Shown piece by piece: positions 48,230 to 57,983 of a stretch of DNA of 64,000 bases. The stretch spans positions 227,004 through 291,003 of the forward strand of contig NZ_FOSK01000008.1 in NCBI RefSeq assembly GCF_900114245.1, in the 5' to 3' direction. Below the pieces are notes generated by a model. It made no database searches. It saw nothing but the letters and a program-made list of their open reading frames with translations, and was not told the DNA's origin. How positions within the stretch are numbered: the stretch's first letter is position 1; every line of letters begins with the position of its first letter. Both the position numbers and the translations under genes were made by a program. This DNA comes from Pseudovibrio ascidiaceicola (GTDB taxonomy: Bacteria; Pseudomonadota; Alphaproteobacteria; Rhizobiales; Stappiaceae).

Positions 48230-48313
48230 TTAAGCCTGCTGTGCCTGACCTTTCGTCTCGGACCTGATGGCGATTGCGCTGAGACCTGTTGCTGCACAGA
48301 GAAACGTCTTCAT
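48230..48313 (-). pseudogene. remnant of a ninth array gene (signal-peptide fragment)
   Basis: ATG 48313 opens a 27-codon frame (MKTFLCAATGLSAIAIRSE...) that matches the signal peptide of array protein 5, then stops at TAA 48230-48232. The DNA upstream to about 48467 also matches the 5' flank of protein 5. The mature part is missing and array protein 6 follows 14 bp later. This looks like a truncated copy left by recombination. Its residual frame could also act as a leader peptide. Confidence 0.6.
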
Positions 48314-48467
48314 GGGATGTTACCACTCGTTACTTTTCAGGCTTCACGACCCTCAAAGAATAGTCCTGCGGTGTTAATGTAAATGTTCTGAGTTCAATTT
48401 GATTTTCTTTAGGGTGAAGAATGTGTTTTGAGCGGCTGGCTGGATTAAGTCAATTTTGAATGCTTCA
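48314..48467 (-). repeat. duplicated upstream module of the array
   Basis: This stretch and 46922-47082 are imperfect copies. Shared blocks include TTACTTTT(T)CAGGCTT, GAGTAGTCCTG versus GAATAGTCCTG, GATTTTCTTTAGG and GTGAAGAATGTGTTTTG versus ATGAAGAATACGTTTTG. In the minus orientation it lies immediately upstream of the respective start codon and probably carries promoter and regulator sites. Confidence 0.6.
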
Positions 48468-48502
48468 AGACCTACGAGATCTGAGTTTAGTTTTTGGGGC
48501 GG

Positions 48503-48988
48503 TTACTTGGTGTCTGTGATGGAAAAGTGCCCGGCGCAGGTGCCATCTGAAAAGACGCCGCTGAATAATCTAGAGTTCACGAAGCCGGTTATGAATACGG
48601 TGACTTCGACTTCCACATCAGGATCATTGGAGAAAGTAATTAGCATTTGTGAGTGTTCTGCATAAATGCTTTCTTCGCGCAGCTCGCTTCGGGCGTAGAT
48701 GGTGAGCGTGTGACCTTTATCGGAGACAAACTGTTTCTGTCCTCCACTTGGGGTGGGATAAAGGATGTAGCCGTCGCCATAACGTTCTGTGCAAACCTCA
48801 AGTCCCACAGCATCTGTCTGCACAGTCAGGCTCTGAATTGAAACTTGTCTTGAGGGGGAGACCCGCTTCATATCGGTAAATGGATTGGCTCTGTTGTCGC
48901 GATTGATGATTTGGCTGCTGGCTGGCCCCAGCATTCCAAGGGTGAGGAGGAGGGCTACTCCAGATTTCTTTAGTTTTGGAAGGTGCAT
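48503..48988 (-). CDS. exported two-cysteine array protein 7
   Basis: A 161-residue close relative of protein 6, of equal length and with cysteines at the same positions (Cys66 and Cys151). The signal peptide ends near GPASS. It keeps SDKGHTLTIYARSEL, IYAEHSQMLITF, FITGFVNSRLFSGVFSDGTC and the N-terminal DNRANPFTDMKR segment that the first subfamily lacks. ATG 48988 follows CGGGAGT. It starts 43 bp after array protein 8, so 8 and 7 may be one transcript. Function unknown. Confidence 0.8.
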   Translation of the reverse strand: MHLPKLKKSGVALLLTLGMLGPASSQIINRDNRANPFTDMKRVSPSRQVSIQSLTVQTDAVGLEVCTERYGDGYILYPTPSGGQKQFVSDKGHTLTIYARSELREESIYAEHSQMLITFSNDPDVEVEVTVFITGFVNSRLFSGVFSDGTCAGHFSITDTK

Positions 48989-49031
48989 GTATACTCCCGT
49001 TCAGGGCCTGTGCAGTTGTTGTGGCGGGTTT

Positions 49032-49490
49032 TTATTTGTACTCCAGAGGGCCAACGGAGACCTTGCCTGTACAGGTGCCGTCTGTGAACACGCCGCTATA
49101 GCTTTCGCCGCCGATCAGGCCTGTGACAAACTGAGTGACCTCAATCTCTTCCTCTCCATTGCCAGGGAATGTCATCACGAAGCGGTCGTGCTCTGCGAAA
49201 ATGCCTTGTCCCAGAATTTCGCTTCTGTCGACCAGTGTGACTGTATGCCCTTTGTCGCTGATGTAGGTGCGTTTGGGGGCCTCCTTAGAGGGAGAGACCG
49301 TGTAACCGTCGCCATAGCGCTCAACGCAGATGGAATTGTCTGACGTGCCATCCTGCATGCTCAGGTTTGAAAAGACGACGTCCCGGGAGGCTTGTGGGGG
49401 TTCTGTATCTGTATTAGCGGAGGAAGTGGTTGCCAGGCCAGCAAAGAGGAGCGCGAACGCTGCAAAAACTGGGAGGGGAACAAGGCGCAT
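49032..49490 (-). CDS. exported two-cysteine array protein 8
   Basis: A 152-residue member bridging the two subfamilies. It has FSNLSMQDGTSDNSIC (Cys55) like proteins 1-5, but SDKGHTVTLVDRSEIL, GIFAEHDRFVMTFPGN and FVTGLIGGESYSGVFTDGTC (Cys140) with the 85-residue spacing of proteins 6 and 7. The signal peptide ends near TTSSA. ATG 49490 follows AAAGGA at about 8 bp. An upstream frame to 49556 lacks conservation. It is the promoter-proximal copy next to gltA and the likely closest form to the common ancestor. Confidence 0.8.
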   Translation of the reverse strand: MRLVPLPVFAAFALLFAGLATTSSANTDTEPPQASRDVVFSNLSMQDGTSDNSICVERYGDGYTVSPSKEAPKRTYISDKGHTVTLVDRSEILGQGIFAEHDRFVMTFPGNGEEEIEVTQFVTGLIGGESYSGVFTDGTCTGKVSVGPLEYK

Positions 49491-49616
49491 CAATACATCC
49501 TTTTCTGATGCCGGTGGCTGAACTCGAGCATCAAAGATAGGGATGTGGTGAGGCATGAACAGGATTATGCGGCCTCATGGTTTGTGCGTGCTGAAAGCAA
49601 AGGGTGCTTTTCAAAT

Positions 49617-49646
49617 AAAAAAGGAGGCAAAATGCCTCCTTTTTCT
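49617..49646 (-). terminator. bidirectional intrinsic terminator between gltA and the array
   Basis: GGAGGCA at 49623-49629 and TGCCTCC at 49633-49639 form a stem around AAA, with an A run on the left and a T run on the right, so it can work in both directions. It insulates gltA from the paralog array. Confidence 0.88.
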
Positions 49647-49680
49647 GAAGTCTAGCTTCTCAGCTCAAACAGCTTCGCTG

Positions 49681-49717
49681 CATTTCCCGAACAGCGGTGT
49701 CCGCTTTCGGGGAAATG
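49681..49717 (-). repeat. stable hairpin just after the gltA stop
   Basis: CATTTCCCGA at 49681-49690 pairs with TCGGGGAAATG at 49707-49717 (one bulge), with an inner GCGG/CCGC stem. It lies 3 bp beyond the gltA stop codon and may protect the mRNA 3' end. Confidence 0.6.
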
Positions 49718-49720
49718 TTT

Positions 49721-51013
49721 TTAACGACGCTGGTCGATTGGCTGATAGTCACGCTCGGAATAGCCGGTGTACAGCTGGCGTGGACGACCGATACGCTGGG
49801 AAGGATCTTCAATCATTTCCTTCCACTGTGCGATCCAACCTACTGTACGAGCCAGTGCGAAGAGCACTGTGAACATGGTGGTTGGGAAGCCCAGAGCACG
49901 CAGGGTGATGCCGGAGTAGAAGTCAATGTTTGGATAGAGCTTCTTCTCAACGAAGTAAGGATCGGTGAGAGCAACTTTTTCCAGTTCCATTGCCACTTCA
50001 AGAAGCGGATCGTCCTGGTGGCCCAGCTCTGCAAGCACTTCATGACAGGTTTTCTGCATGATGCGTGCGCGTGGGTCGTAGTTTTTGTAGACGCGGTGAC
50101 CGAAGCCCATGAGGCGGAACGGATCATTCTTGTCTTTTGCACGTGCCACATACTCAGGGATGCGGTCAACAGAACCGATCTCGGAGAGCATGTTCAGAGC
50201 TGCTTCGTTCGCACCGCCATGAGATGGACCCCACAGACATGCAATACCAGCTGCAATACATGCAAATGGATTTGCGCCTGAAGAACCAGCAAGACGTACG
50301 GTGGATGTGGAAGCGTTCTGCTCGTGGTCAGCGTGCAGGATGAAGATACGGTCCATGGCGCGTGCCAGAACCGGATTTACTTTATATTCCTCACATGGAA
50401 CCGCGAAGCACATGTGCAGGAAGTTGGATGCGTAGTCCAGATCGTTTCTTGGGTAAACGAATGGCTGGCCAACGTGGTATTTGTAGGCCATTGCAGCAAT
50501 GGTCGGCATCTTTGCGATCATGCGCAGGGATGCAACCATGCGCAGGTGTGGATCGGAGATGTCGGTGCTGTCATGATAGAAGGAAGAGAGAGCTCCAACG
50601 GTACCGGTCATGACTGCCATTGGGTGGGCGTCACGACGATAACCCTTGAAGAAAGAGCTCATCTGATCATGAATCATGGTGTGATAGGTTACACGATGAA
50701 CAAAATCGTCCTTCTCTGCGCGTGTTGGCAGTTCGCCGTACAGCAGCAGATAGCAGCTTTCCAAAAAGTCGCCGTGTTCGGCGAGCTGTTCAATCGGGTA
50801 ACCGCGGTAAAGCAGAGTACCTGCGTCACCGTCGATGAAAGTGATCTTGGATTCGCATGAGGCAGTTGATGTGAAACCAGGGTCCAGTGTGAAGTGATCA
50901 GTTTGCTTATAAAGCGAACCGATGTCCAGAACATCAGGGCCCATGGAGCCAGAGTGGACGTTAAAGTCCCAGCTGTTGTCTCCAATAGTCAGTTTCGCTG
51001 TTTTGTCGCTCAT
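49721..51013 (-). CDS. gltA: citrate synthase
   Basis: Condenses acetyl-CoA and oxaloacetate at the entry of the citric acid cycle. The 430-residue type II (hexameric) enzyme carries the catalytic histidines in [10 protein letters not shown] and [14 protein letters not shown] and the Asp region further on (PNIDFYSGI). ATG 51013 ([10 protein letters not shown]) follows GGGGG at about 9 bp. A TTG 9 bp upstream is in frame but weaker. It has its own gap to gltX and a terminator, so it is probably a single-gene unit. Confidence 0.96.
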   Translation of the reverse strand: MSDKTAKLTIGDNSWDFNVHSGSMGPDVLDIGSLYKQTDHFTLDPGFTSTASCESKITFIDGDAGTLLYRGYPIEQLAEHGDFLESCYLLLYGELPTRAEKDDFVHRVTYHTMIHDQMSSFFKGYRRDAHPMAVMTGTVGALSSFYHDSTDISDPHLRMVASLRMIAKMPTIAAMAYKYHVGQPFVYPRNDLDYASNFLHMCFAVPCEEYKVNPVLARAMDRIFILHADHEQNASTSTVRLAGSSGANPFACIAAGIACLWGPSHGGANEAALNMLSEIGSVDRIPEYVARAKDKNDPFRLMGFGHRVYKNYDPRARIMQKTCHEVLAELGHQDDPLLEVAMELEKVALTDPYFVEKKLYPNIDFYSGITLRALGFPTTMFTVLFALARTVGWIAQWKEMIEDPSQRIGRPRQLYTGYSERDYQPIDQRR

Positions 51014-51186
51014 ATCAGGCAACCCCCATTTTGTATCTCCTCATGCGACTTGCTTCATTTGTGTACAAATGAATACACTGCATGATCTGACGTTTCCGCC
51101 CGGAGGAGAGTGTTGTCGTGGAACTGCCTATATCATTTGCCGCGATGGGGCAAGCGCCCGCAACCAATGCTTTTAGCTATAAGTGT

Positions 51187-51225
51187 AACTACCGCTACGA
51201 ATGACTAGTATTTGCAGCGGTAGTT
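51187..51225. terminator. hairpin between gltX and gltA
   Basis: AACTACCGCT at 51187-51196 pairs with AGCGGTAGTT at 51216-51225 across a 19-nt loop. It lies just past the gltX stop. The better T tract (TTCTTTT) is on the plus strand, so its use as a gltX terminator is uncertain. Confidence 0.5.
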
Positions 51226-51244
51226 TCTTTTAGAATTCAGCGGA

Positions 51245-52669
51245 TTAAGCTGAAAGATCACGAATGCGTGCGCAAGATTCGTCTTTTCCGAGCACTTTGA
51301 GCACATCAAAGATGCCTGGGGATGTGCCACGACCAGTGAGTGCAGCGCGCAATGGCTGAGCAACTTTGCCGAGTTTTAGCTCTTCTGCTTCAGCAACTGC
51401 CTTAACGGCATTTTCAGTGCTTTCCACGGTCCACTCGTCCAGTGCTTCAAGGGCAACCAGAACCTTGCCAAGAACAGCGCGTGCCTCGTCAGACAGGATC
51501 TTCTCAGCCTTTGCATCGAGATCCAGCGGACGCTGAACCCAGAGGTAACGTGCAGATTCCTGCAGTTCTACGAGGGTCTTTGCACGCTCTTTCAGGCCAG
51601 GCAGTGCTTCAACCAGTTTGTCCTGGTTGCCATCACCAGCAATCCACGCCATGACGTCTGCGCCGCCTTCCACGTCCATCAGATAGGTGAGGAAGTGGCC
51701 GAGCAGCTCCTCATCGCTTTCTGAGCGCATGTAGTGGGCGTTCAGGTTCTCCAGTTTCTTGAAGTCGAAACGAGATGGGGACTTGCCAACAGCGTCCAGA
51801 CCAAACCACTCGATCATCTGATCGGTAGAGAAGATCTCGTCATCGCCGTGAGACCAGCCGAGGCGTGCCAGATAGTTGCGCATTGCGGATGGCAGGTAAC
51901 CCATAGCCCGGTAGGCTTCTGCGCCAACTGCGCCGTGGCGCTTGGAGAGCTTTGCGCCATCTGGCCCGTAGATCAGCGGAATGTGCGCCATGACCGGGAC
52001 ATCCCAGTTCAGGGCTTTGTAGATGAGGGACTGACGCGCGGCGTTGGTCAGGTGATCATCGCCGCGAACGATATGGGTCACGCCCATGTCGTGATCGTCG
52101 ATGACAACGGCCAGCATATAGGTTGGGTTTCCGTCAGAGCGTACAAGGATCAGGTCGTCCAGATTCTCGTTTGCGAACTTGACTGTGCCCTGAACCTGAT
52201 CTTCGACGATGGTGTCGCCTTCCAGCGGAGCTTTCAGGCGAATAGCAGGAGCGATGCCTTCCGGTGCTTCAGAAGGGGCACGGTCACGCCAGGTGCCGTC
52301 ATAACGCGGCGGGCGACCTTCTGCGCGGGCCTTCTCACGCATCTCGTTCACTTCTTCCGGAGTGCAGTAGCAGTAATAGGCAGTGCCGTCCTTGACCATC
52401 TGCTCAGCAACTTCACGGTGGCGGTCAACGCGGCCATACTGGGAAATCGGCTCGCCGTCCCAATCCATGCCCAGCCAGGACAGGCCGTCCAGCAGCGCGT
52501 CTACAGCTTCCTCAGTGGAGCGGGAGCGATCGGTGTCTTCGATACGCAGCAGCATTTTACCGCCGCTGTGTTTTGCCAGAAGCCAGTTGAACAGGGCTGT
52601 ACGGGCGCCGCCAATATGCAGGTAGCCGGTAGGAGAAGGCGCAAAGCGCGTCACAACAGGTTTAGTCAT
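51245..52669 (-). CDS. gltX: glutamate--tRNA ligase
   Basis: Class I synthetase that charges tRNA-Glu, and in alphaproteobacteria often tRNA-Gln as well. The 474-residue protein has the HIGH-type motif in [13 protein letters not shown] and the KMSKS-type motif in [10 protein letters not shown], then a helical anticodon-binding domain. ATG 52669 gives the standard start [15 protein letters not shown]. It is divergent from comEC across about 390 bp. Confidence 0.96.
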   Translation of the reverse strand: MTKPVVTRFAPSPTGYLHIGGARTALFNWLLAKHSGGKMLLRIEDTDRSRSTEEAVDALLDGLSWLGMDWDGEPISQYGRVDRHREVAEQMVKDGTAYYCYCTPEEVNEMREKARAEGRPPRYDGTWRDRAPSEAPEGIAPAIRLKAPLEGDTIVEDQVQGTVKFANENLDDLILVRSDGNPTYMLAVVIDDHDMGVTHIVRGDDHLTNAARQSLIYKALNWDVPVMAHIPLIYGPDGAKLSKRHGAVGAEAYRAMGYLPSAMRNYLARLGWSHGDDEIFSTDQMIEWFGLDAVGKSPSRFDFKKLENLNAHYMRSESDEELLGHFLTYLMDVEGGADVMAWIAGDGNQDKLVEALPGLKERAKTLVELQESARYLWVQRPLDLDAKAEKILSDEARAVLGKVLVALEALDEWTVESTENAVKAVAEAEELKLGKVAQPLRAALTGRGTSPGIFDVLKVLGKDESCARIRDLSA

Positions 52670-53061
52670 AGGTGTTCCGGAAAAGTTTCAAGTTACTTCG
52701 AATAGTTTGGGGTAATTACGGCGGGGCGCCGTACCTCTGCGGGCTGTGTACCATAGCATTGAAAAGTTCCCAAGTGGCAGAAAGGGACTTAAGGGTGCGC
52801 GAGGGGCAATCATCCTCAGACAAGACGCAATCTGGTGGCTGTGCTTCCAGAATAGGAGAGCTTTGCCTTGAGGAGGATAAGTTTTCTTCTGTGCCGTTTG
52901 AGGGGGATGCAGGGCTGCAGGAGCGCGTGACACAGCAACGCACAAAAACGCAAACCAACGCAAAAAACACACATAGCAACGCAAACACGAATTTTACGGA
53001 GGAAAAACAGCGCGTTGGGTTTCTTGAGGTTAAGCTGGGGTTGCTGAGACTGTTGCGTTTT
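52670..53061. other. divergent region between gltX and comEC
   Basis: The comEC reading frame stays open through this stretch, but its sequence looks noncoding. It contains AACGCA at 52937, 52947, 52957 and 52978, spaced 10, 10 and 21 bp, and a strong GGAGGA at 52996-53001 without a matching in-frame start. The gltX promoter must lie at the left end. Confidence 0.5.
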
Positions 53062-55347
53062 ATGCTGAGACCAGATTGGCCTGCGGTCATGACTTATGCC
53101 CGTTCAGCCCTTGTGCAGGATTGGAACCGTGGGCAGGGCCTCCTCTGGTATGCGCTGTGCCATCTGGCTGGGGTGTTGGTTTACTTCTCACTTCCTGCTG
53201 AACCTTATAGTGTTTTAAGCGGAATTCCTTATATCTTATTGCTGTTGTTTGCTTTTCGACGTTGGAGTTCTGGACGGTTGACGGTTGGCCTGACTGCGAT
53301 TTTGTTCTTCGCAACCGGATTTTTTCTTGCTGACTTACGCGTGGAGTATGCGCGCGGTGACCCGCTGGAGCGCCCTGTTACACGCAAAGTGGAGGGCGTT
53401 GTTGCCGGGGTGAAGCATTCTGGAAAAGGGGCATATTCGGTTGTTTTTGCAGATGTCAAAGAAGTTTCCCAGAAGGGCATAACTCCTCTTTCTTATCGTA
53501 TCCGCCTCAGCATCAAGGGGATGAAAGAGCCGCCAGTGATGGGGAACAGGATGCAGCTGAAAGCTCGGCTGTTGCCGCCGGGAGGTGCGGTGCGCCCCGG
53601 TGGGTATGACTTTGCCCGAACAGCGTTTTTCAGCGGGATTGGTGCGGTTGGCTATGCGCTTTCCAAACCGGTTGTTGTGGCGCGTCTGGAGGGGACAAGT
53701 TTTCTGCAAGAGGTCGAAGGCGTACGGAGTGGGATAGCGCAGCGCATTCGGCGGGTGTTGGATAACAGCCCGGAAAGTGCGTTCGCTGTTGCGCTTCTGG
53801 TGGGCAAGCGGGACTATCTTGCCGCCGCAGACAAGGATGCCTTGCGCAATGCAGGGCTTGCTCATGTGCTTGCTATATCCGGCATGCATATGGGTCTTGT
53901 GACCTCTCTGGTCTTCCTCGGTGCTCGCTTGATCTTATCCCTCAGTCAGTCGCTTGCGCTGAAAGGACATATTCACGTTTACGCCAGCGTGGCGGCGCTG
54001 ATTGCGGCAACTGTTTATCTCGGTTTGTCAGGTGCTTCTGTCGCAACGCAGCGAGCTTTTCTCATGGCGGCAATGATTTTATGCGCGGGGCTGATTGGGC
54101 GGCGAGCGTTCAGTTTGCGCGGTCTGGCGTTGGCCTGCCTTGTGCTTTTGAGCCTGAGGCCGGAGGAGCTTCTGGCTCCCGGGTTTCAGATGTCCTTCAT
54201 CGCAGTTCTCGCCTTGCTCTCAGCTTATACACTTGGGAAGGACTGGTTCGTTGGTAACCGCAATAGACCTAGAAGGCGGAATGTCTCATGGTTTCATAGG
54301 GTTAGTCGTAAAGGGTCGAAGTGGGTGCTAGCGTGTGCACTGACCTCGCTGATTGCAGGTGCGGCTACGGGACCTGTTGCAGCGATGCATTTTGAGCAGG
54401 TTGCGCCCTATGGTGTGCTCGGGAATATCCTTGCCATGCCATTGGTGACCTTTGTGGTTATGCCCCTTGGGCTGTTGAGCCTGCTGGCGATCCCGTTTGG
54501 TGCGGATGCGTTCTTCCTGCAGGGGATGGAGGCTGGGTTGGCGCTGGTATTAAAGGCTGCCTACTGGGTGAGTTCTTTGAGTGAAGGGCTGACCAGTCTG
54601 GGTGTTGCCAGTGCACCCGGTTATCTGCTCATGATCTTTGCGATTGTGGTGCTGTGTGTGATGCCGCTGCGCTTGAAATGGCTTTCACTCCCGGCATTTG
54701 CGGTGAGTGTCCTGATGTTTGCGGGTGGGAGTGCGCCTGACCTGATGATTGCGGATGCGGGCAAGCACATTGCTTACTACGGGGCGGATGGCCGGTTTCG
54801 GCTGACATCTTCGCGCATGTCGTTTGCCGCTGACAGTCTGTTGCGTGCTGGAGGGATTTCGGCGGGGGCGTTCAAGCAGCACAAGGTGAGGGCCTCAGAT
54901 CGGTCCTGCGATGATCGCGGCTGCGTGATTGAGATATTCCCGCAGCTGCCTTCAAAGGGGGAGAGGATAAGTTCAGAGCCTGTCTTGTTGGCGCAGTCCA
55001 AGGTGGCTGATGTTTTGGAGGTCGATTGCCGTCTTGCGACCATCGTCATCACACAGGCGCAGGCACCTCCTGCTTGCCGTGCTGAGCTGGTGATTGATCA
55101 GAAGATGTTCGGCGAACGTGGCTCTGCTTATGTATGGCTTTCTGCAGGTTTTGAGGGCGGGGAAAGAATAAAAAAAGTGCGCTGGGCATATCATGCTCAG
55201 CGCAGACCTTGGAATCCGAAATTGCCTCAGGCAACCAATGATTTAATAGCGGCGGAAGAGCGCAATCATCTTGCCCTGAACGCGGACGCGGCCCGGGCCG
55301 AAGATGCGAGTTTCGTAGGCGGGATTGGCCGCTTCCAGCGCGACTGA
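53062..55347 (+). CDS. comEC: ComEC/Rec2 family DNA-uptake channel protein
   Basis: Inner-membrane protein that in competent bacteria carries single-stranded DNA into the cytoplasm. It has an N-terminal membrane and OB-like region (DUF4131), the competence core with [21 protein letters not shown], and about ten membrane helices. A C-terminal soluble part of roughly 200 residues lacks the HxHxDH metallo-beta-lactamase motif. From ATG 53062 it has 761 residues. The frame is open back to a GTG at 52672, and no upstream start has a good ribosome site, so the start is uncertain. Its last 105 bp overlap lexA on the other strand. Confidence 0.85.
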   Translation: MLRPDWPAVMTYARSALVQDWNRGQGLLWYALCHLAGVLVYFSLPAEPYSVLSGIPYILLLLFAFRRWSSGRLTVGLTAILFFATGFFLADLRVEYARGDPLERPVTRKVEGVVAGVKHSGKGAYSVVFADVKEVSQKGITPLSYRIRLSIKGMKEPPVMGNRMQLKARLLPPGGAVRPGGYDFARTAFFSGIGAVGYALSKPVVVARLEGTSFLQEVEGVRSGIAQRIRRVLDNSPESAFAVALLVGKRDYLAAADKDALRNAGLAHVLAISGMHMGLVTSLVFLGARLILSLSQSLALKGHIHVYASVAALIAATVYLGLSGASVATQRAFLMAAMILCAGLIGRRAFSLRGLALACLVLLSLRPEELLAPGFQMSFIAVLALLSAYTLGKDWFVGNRNRPRRRNVSWFHRVSRKGSKWVLACALTSLIAGAATGPVAAMHFEQVAPYGVLGNILAMPLVTFVVMPLGLLSLLAIPFGADAFFLQGMEAGLALVLKAAYWVSSLSEGLTSLGVASAPGYLLMIFAIVVLCVMPLRLKWLSLPAFAVSVLMFAGGSAPDLMIADAGKHIAYYGADGRFRLTSSRMSFAADSLLRAGGISAGAFKQHKVRASDRSCDDRGCVIEIFPQLPSKGERISSEPVLLAQSKVADVLEVDCRLATIVITQAQAPPACRAELVIDQKMFGERGSAYVWLSAGFEGGERIKKVRWAYHAQRRPWNPKLPQATNDLIAAEERNHLALNADAARAEDASFVGGIGRFQRD

Positions 55348-55962
55348 GGCACCTTTTTTGCGCAGGCGCTTCAAGGTCGCTTCTTCATCATCGATCAAGG
55401 CCACAACGATCTCGCCGTTATCAGCAGCGTCGCCACGCTTGATCAGCACTGTATCCCCATCGAAGATACCCGCATCAATCATGGAGTCACCTTTGACTTC
55501 CAGCGCATAATGCTCACCGCGCCCCATCAAATCAGCAGGCATGGCGATGGAATGGCTTTGAGTCTGGATTGCTTCGATTGGAACACCGGCCGCAATGCGA
55601 CCCATGACTGGAATTTCCAGCGTTGGCACTTCATCCGGTGATGTGGGGCGTGGTGGCGGAGCTGCAACCTTTTTACTCAGGGAGCCTTCAATTACCTCAG
55701 GTGCAAAGCCTTTTTCCTTTGCAGCAGGCTTCAGACCCGGAGAAATTGAGTCAGGCAATTTGAGGATTTCCAGCGCACGCGCTCTGTTTGGCAGGCGGCG
55801 AATGAAGCCGCGCTCTTCCAGAGCCGTGATCAGCCGGTGAATGCCGGATTTGGAACGGAGGTCCAGCGCGTCCTTCATCTCATCGAAGGAGGGCGGAACA
55901 CCGGCTTCCTTCAAGCGTTGATGGATGAACATCAAAAGCTCGTGTTGCTTCTGTGTAAGCAT
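55243..55962 (-). CDS. lexA: LexA repressor
   Basis: SOS repressor that cleaves itself when RecA filaments form. The 239-residue protein has an N-terminal winged helix ([32 protein letters not shown]) and a long linker typical of alphaproteobacteria. The Ala-Gly cleavage site is in GRIAAGVP. The catalytic serine is in GDSMIDAG and the lysine in TVLIKRGDA or the ATLKRL stretch. A GTTC-N7-GTTC operator 139 bp upstream indicates autoregulation. Its 3' end overlaps comEC. Confidence 0.95.
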   Translation of the reverse strand: MLTQKQHELLMFIHQRLKEAGVPPSFDEMKDALDLRSKSGIHRLITALEERGFIRRLPNRARALEILKLPDSISPGLKPAAKEKGFAPEVIEGSLSKKVAAPPPRPTSPDEVPTLEIPVMGRIAAGVPIEAIQTQSHSIAMPADLMGRGEHYALEVKGDSMIDAGIFDGDTVLIKRGDAADNGEIVVALIDDEEATLKRLRKKGASVALEAANPAYETRIFGPGRVRVQGKMIALFRRY

Positions 55963-56100
55963 CTTTTATCCCCGTTCGCTCCTAAGGCGCTGATTGAAAG
56001 TGAGCGGTCATTCCTGACCAATCGCGGTTTTGTAATTCCAAGAAGCTGAAAGACTTCAACTTCTGCGATTGGAAGGACAAAACACGAACGTACTCTACCT

Positions 56101-56115
56101 GTTCTCATTGTGTTC
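56101..56115 (-). promoter_or_regulatory. LexA operator (GTTC-N7-GTTC)
   Basis: GTTC at 56101-56104, seven bases, then GTTC at 56112-56115 is the direct-repeat SOS box of alphaproteobacteria. It lies upstream of lexA on the divergent-free side and downstream of moeA, so it most likely controls lexA. Confidence 0.75.
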
Positions 56116-56211
56116 TGCAATGGGTTTGTTCAGGTTAAGCCCTGCTAGAACTGGGGGATTTGGTTTCTGGTGGGTGAGTGGACAGGGGTTGGCCACTCCT
56201 GACACCTGGAT

Positions 56212-57426
56212 TTAGCGTAGCTTGAGCAGGTCCACTTTTTCACCTGCCTTTGCAGCTGATGCGTGTGGTGGACGAATGATCAGGGCGTCTGCTTTTGTCA
56301 GCAAGGCAAGCATGGAGGAGTCCTGTTTGCTGAATGGCTCAGTGATGAGATTGCCTGCATCATCAGTGCTTAGACTGGCGCGCAGGTAGTCCTGACGCAT
56401 GTCATTGGCTGGCAAATCAGCTGCTAACGTTGCTTTCGTAACGCTTTGATTTGTCACAGAGACCGTGCGGCCCAGCATCTTGTCCAGAAGTGGACCAAGG
56501 AAGAGGAGTGCGCATACTAGACTTGAGACTGGGTTGCCAGGAAGGCCGAGGACTTTCATTGGGCCTAGGGCGCCCGCCATGAGGGGTTTGCCCGGACGCA
56601 TGGCGATGCGCCAGAAGCCAAGCTCCATGCCTTCAGCTCCCAGTACGTCCTGAATGAGATCGTGGTCGCCAACAGAGGCACCACCGAGTGTCACCAGTAC
56701 ATCGGCTTTTGCTTCGATAGCCTGCTTCACGCGTGCTGCGATTTCCTCAGGCTGGTCTGGGGCGATGCCGAGCATCATCGGTGTTCCGCCGCAGTTTCTG
56801 ACGAACTCTGCGATGCCGACCTGATTGGAAGCTATGATTTGATTCGGACCAGGTACCTGACCCGGCTCGACGAGTTCGTCACCATTTGCGAGGATCGCAA
56901 CAACTGGCTTTTTGCGTACCGGGAGGGATGCGTGGTTCATGGCGCCTGCAAGAGACAGTTCGCGGAAGCCGAGTGGGGCGCCTGCCTTCAGGAGGACCTG
57001 ACCTTCTTTGAAGTCGAGGCCAGCCGGACGAATGAACTTACCAACAGAAACAGCTTCTTCGCAAAACAGGTTATCCCCGTCACGGCGGGCGTTTTCCTGC
57101 ATCAAGATCGCGTCAGCGCCATCAGGGACAGGTGCTCCTGTAAAAATACGCAGCGCTTCTCCGGCTTGCAGCGTGCCATCAAAGTTATGCCCGGCAGCGA
57201 CTTCGCCTATGACACTCAGAGCTGCCTCTGGCTCGACCGTATCAGCGGCTTTGACAGCATATCCATCCATTGCTGAGGCGGAAAATGGAGGCTGCGTTCG
57301 TGTTGCGGCAACGTCTTCTGCGAGAATGCGTTCTCCGGTCTCAAGTAATGGAAGCTGCTCAGTTCCGGTCGGTTTCACATCTTTCAGGAGGCGATCCAGC
57401 GCGTCTTCAATGCTGATCAAACTCAT
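56212..57426 (-). CDS. moeA: molybdopterin molybdenumtransferase
   Basis: Inserts molybdate into adenylated molybdopterin to make the molybdenum cofactor. The 404-residue protein has the MoeA N-terminal domains ([18 protein letters not shown]), the MoaB/Mog-like core with [11 protein letters not shown], and [21 protein letters not shown]. Its ATG overlaps the moaC stop as ATGA, so the two are co-translated. It is the last gene of the trpDC-moaC-moeA run. Confidence 0.95.
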   Translation of the reverse strand: MSLISIEDALDRLLKDVKPTGTEQLPLLETGERILAEDVAATRTQPPFSASAMDGYAVKAADTVEPEAALSVIGEVAAGHNFDGTLQAGEALRIFTGAPVPDGADAILMQENARRDGDNLFCEEAVSVGKFIRPAGLDFKEGQVLLKAGAPLGFRELSLAGAMNHASLPVRKKPVVAILANGDELVEPGQVPGPNQIIASNQVGIAEFVRNCGGTPMMLGIAPDQPEEIAARVKQAIEAKADVLVTLGGASVGDHDLIQDVLGAEGMELGFWRIAMRPGKPLMAGALGPMKVLGLPGNPVSSLVCALLFLGPLLDKMLGRTVSVTNQSVTKATLAADLPANDMRQDYLRASLSTDDAGNLITEPFSKQDSSMLALLTKADALIIRPPHASAAKAGEKVDLLKLR

Positions 57427-57926
57427 TGGGAGTTATCCTCCTCAGCCAGATAGTGTCCGGACTTGCCACCTTTCTTCTCCAACAGGCGGATTTCACCGAT
57501 CTCCATAGAACGGTCAACGGCTTTTGCCATGTCGTAAATTGTTAGGCAGGCAACAGAGGCAGCAGTGAGTGCTTCCATCTCGATACCGGTCTGGCCGGAT
57601 ACTTTTGCGAAGACTTCGATCTCAATTCCTGGAAGTTCAGGATTGGGTGTGAAGTCCACTTGAACCTTGGAAAGGGCCAGAGGGTGGCACAGAGGGATCA
57701 GCTCGTGAGTCCTCTTAGCCGCCATGATGCCGGCAATGCGCGCAGTCGCGAGCACGTCGCCTTTCTTGGCGTTGCCTGAAAGGATCATGTCCAGAGTTTC
57801 TGGCTGCATTTTTACCTGACCGCCTGCGCGGGCAATGCGTGAGGTAACCTCTTTCTCCGAAATGTCGACCATATGAGCCGCACCGCTGTCATCGAGGTGA
57901 GTGAGTTTTGGAGAAAGTTCTGACAT
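57423..57926 (-). CDS. moaC: cyclic pyranopterin monophosphate synthase
   Basis: With MoaA it converts GTP to cyclic pyranopterin monophosphate, the first stage of molybdenum cofactor synthesis. The 167-residue product has the conserved [45 protein letters not shown] and KAVDRSM segments. ATG 57926 ([11 protein letters not shown]) gives the family length. An in-frame start 18 bp upstream is possible. It follows trpC by 57 bp. Confidence 0.96.
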   Translation of the reverse strand: MSELSPKLTHLDDSGAAHMVDISEKEVTSRIARAGGQVKMQPETLDMILSGNAKKGDVLATARIAGIMAAKRTHELIPLCHPLALSKVQVDFTPNPELPGIEIEVFAKVSGQTGIEMEALTAASVACLTIYDMAKAVDRSMEIGEIRLLEKKGGKSGHYLAEEDNSQ

Positions 57927-57983
57927 TTTCTTGCCTCTGGACACAGTTTGTTCAGGTGTCTGCTTTTGCCAAGCAGTTGATTT

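Noticed and set aside
44404-49490. Paralog array as a lipoprotein family
   Set aside because: Signal peptides end in A-x-A or similar without a lipobox cysteine at the cleavage site; the signal-peptide cysteines in some copies are within the hydrophobic core.
44404-49490. Paralog block as a prophage or transposon insertion
   Set aside because: No integrase, transposase, attachment repeats or phage genes are seen at its edges.
52937-52983. AACGCA repeats as a CRISPR-like array
   Set aside because: Units are 6 bp with 4-15 bp gaps and no long repeats or cas genes; phased binding sites are a better reading.
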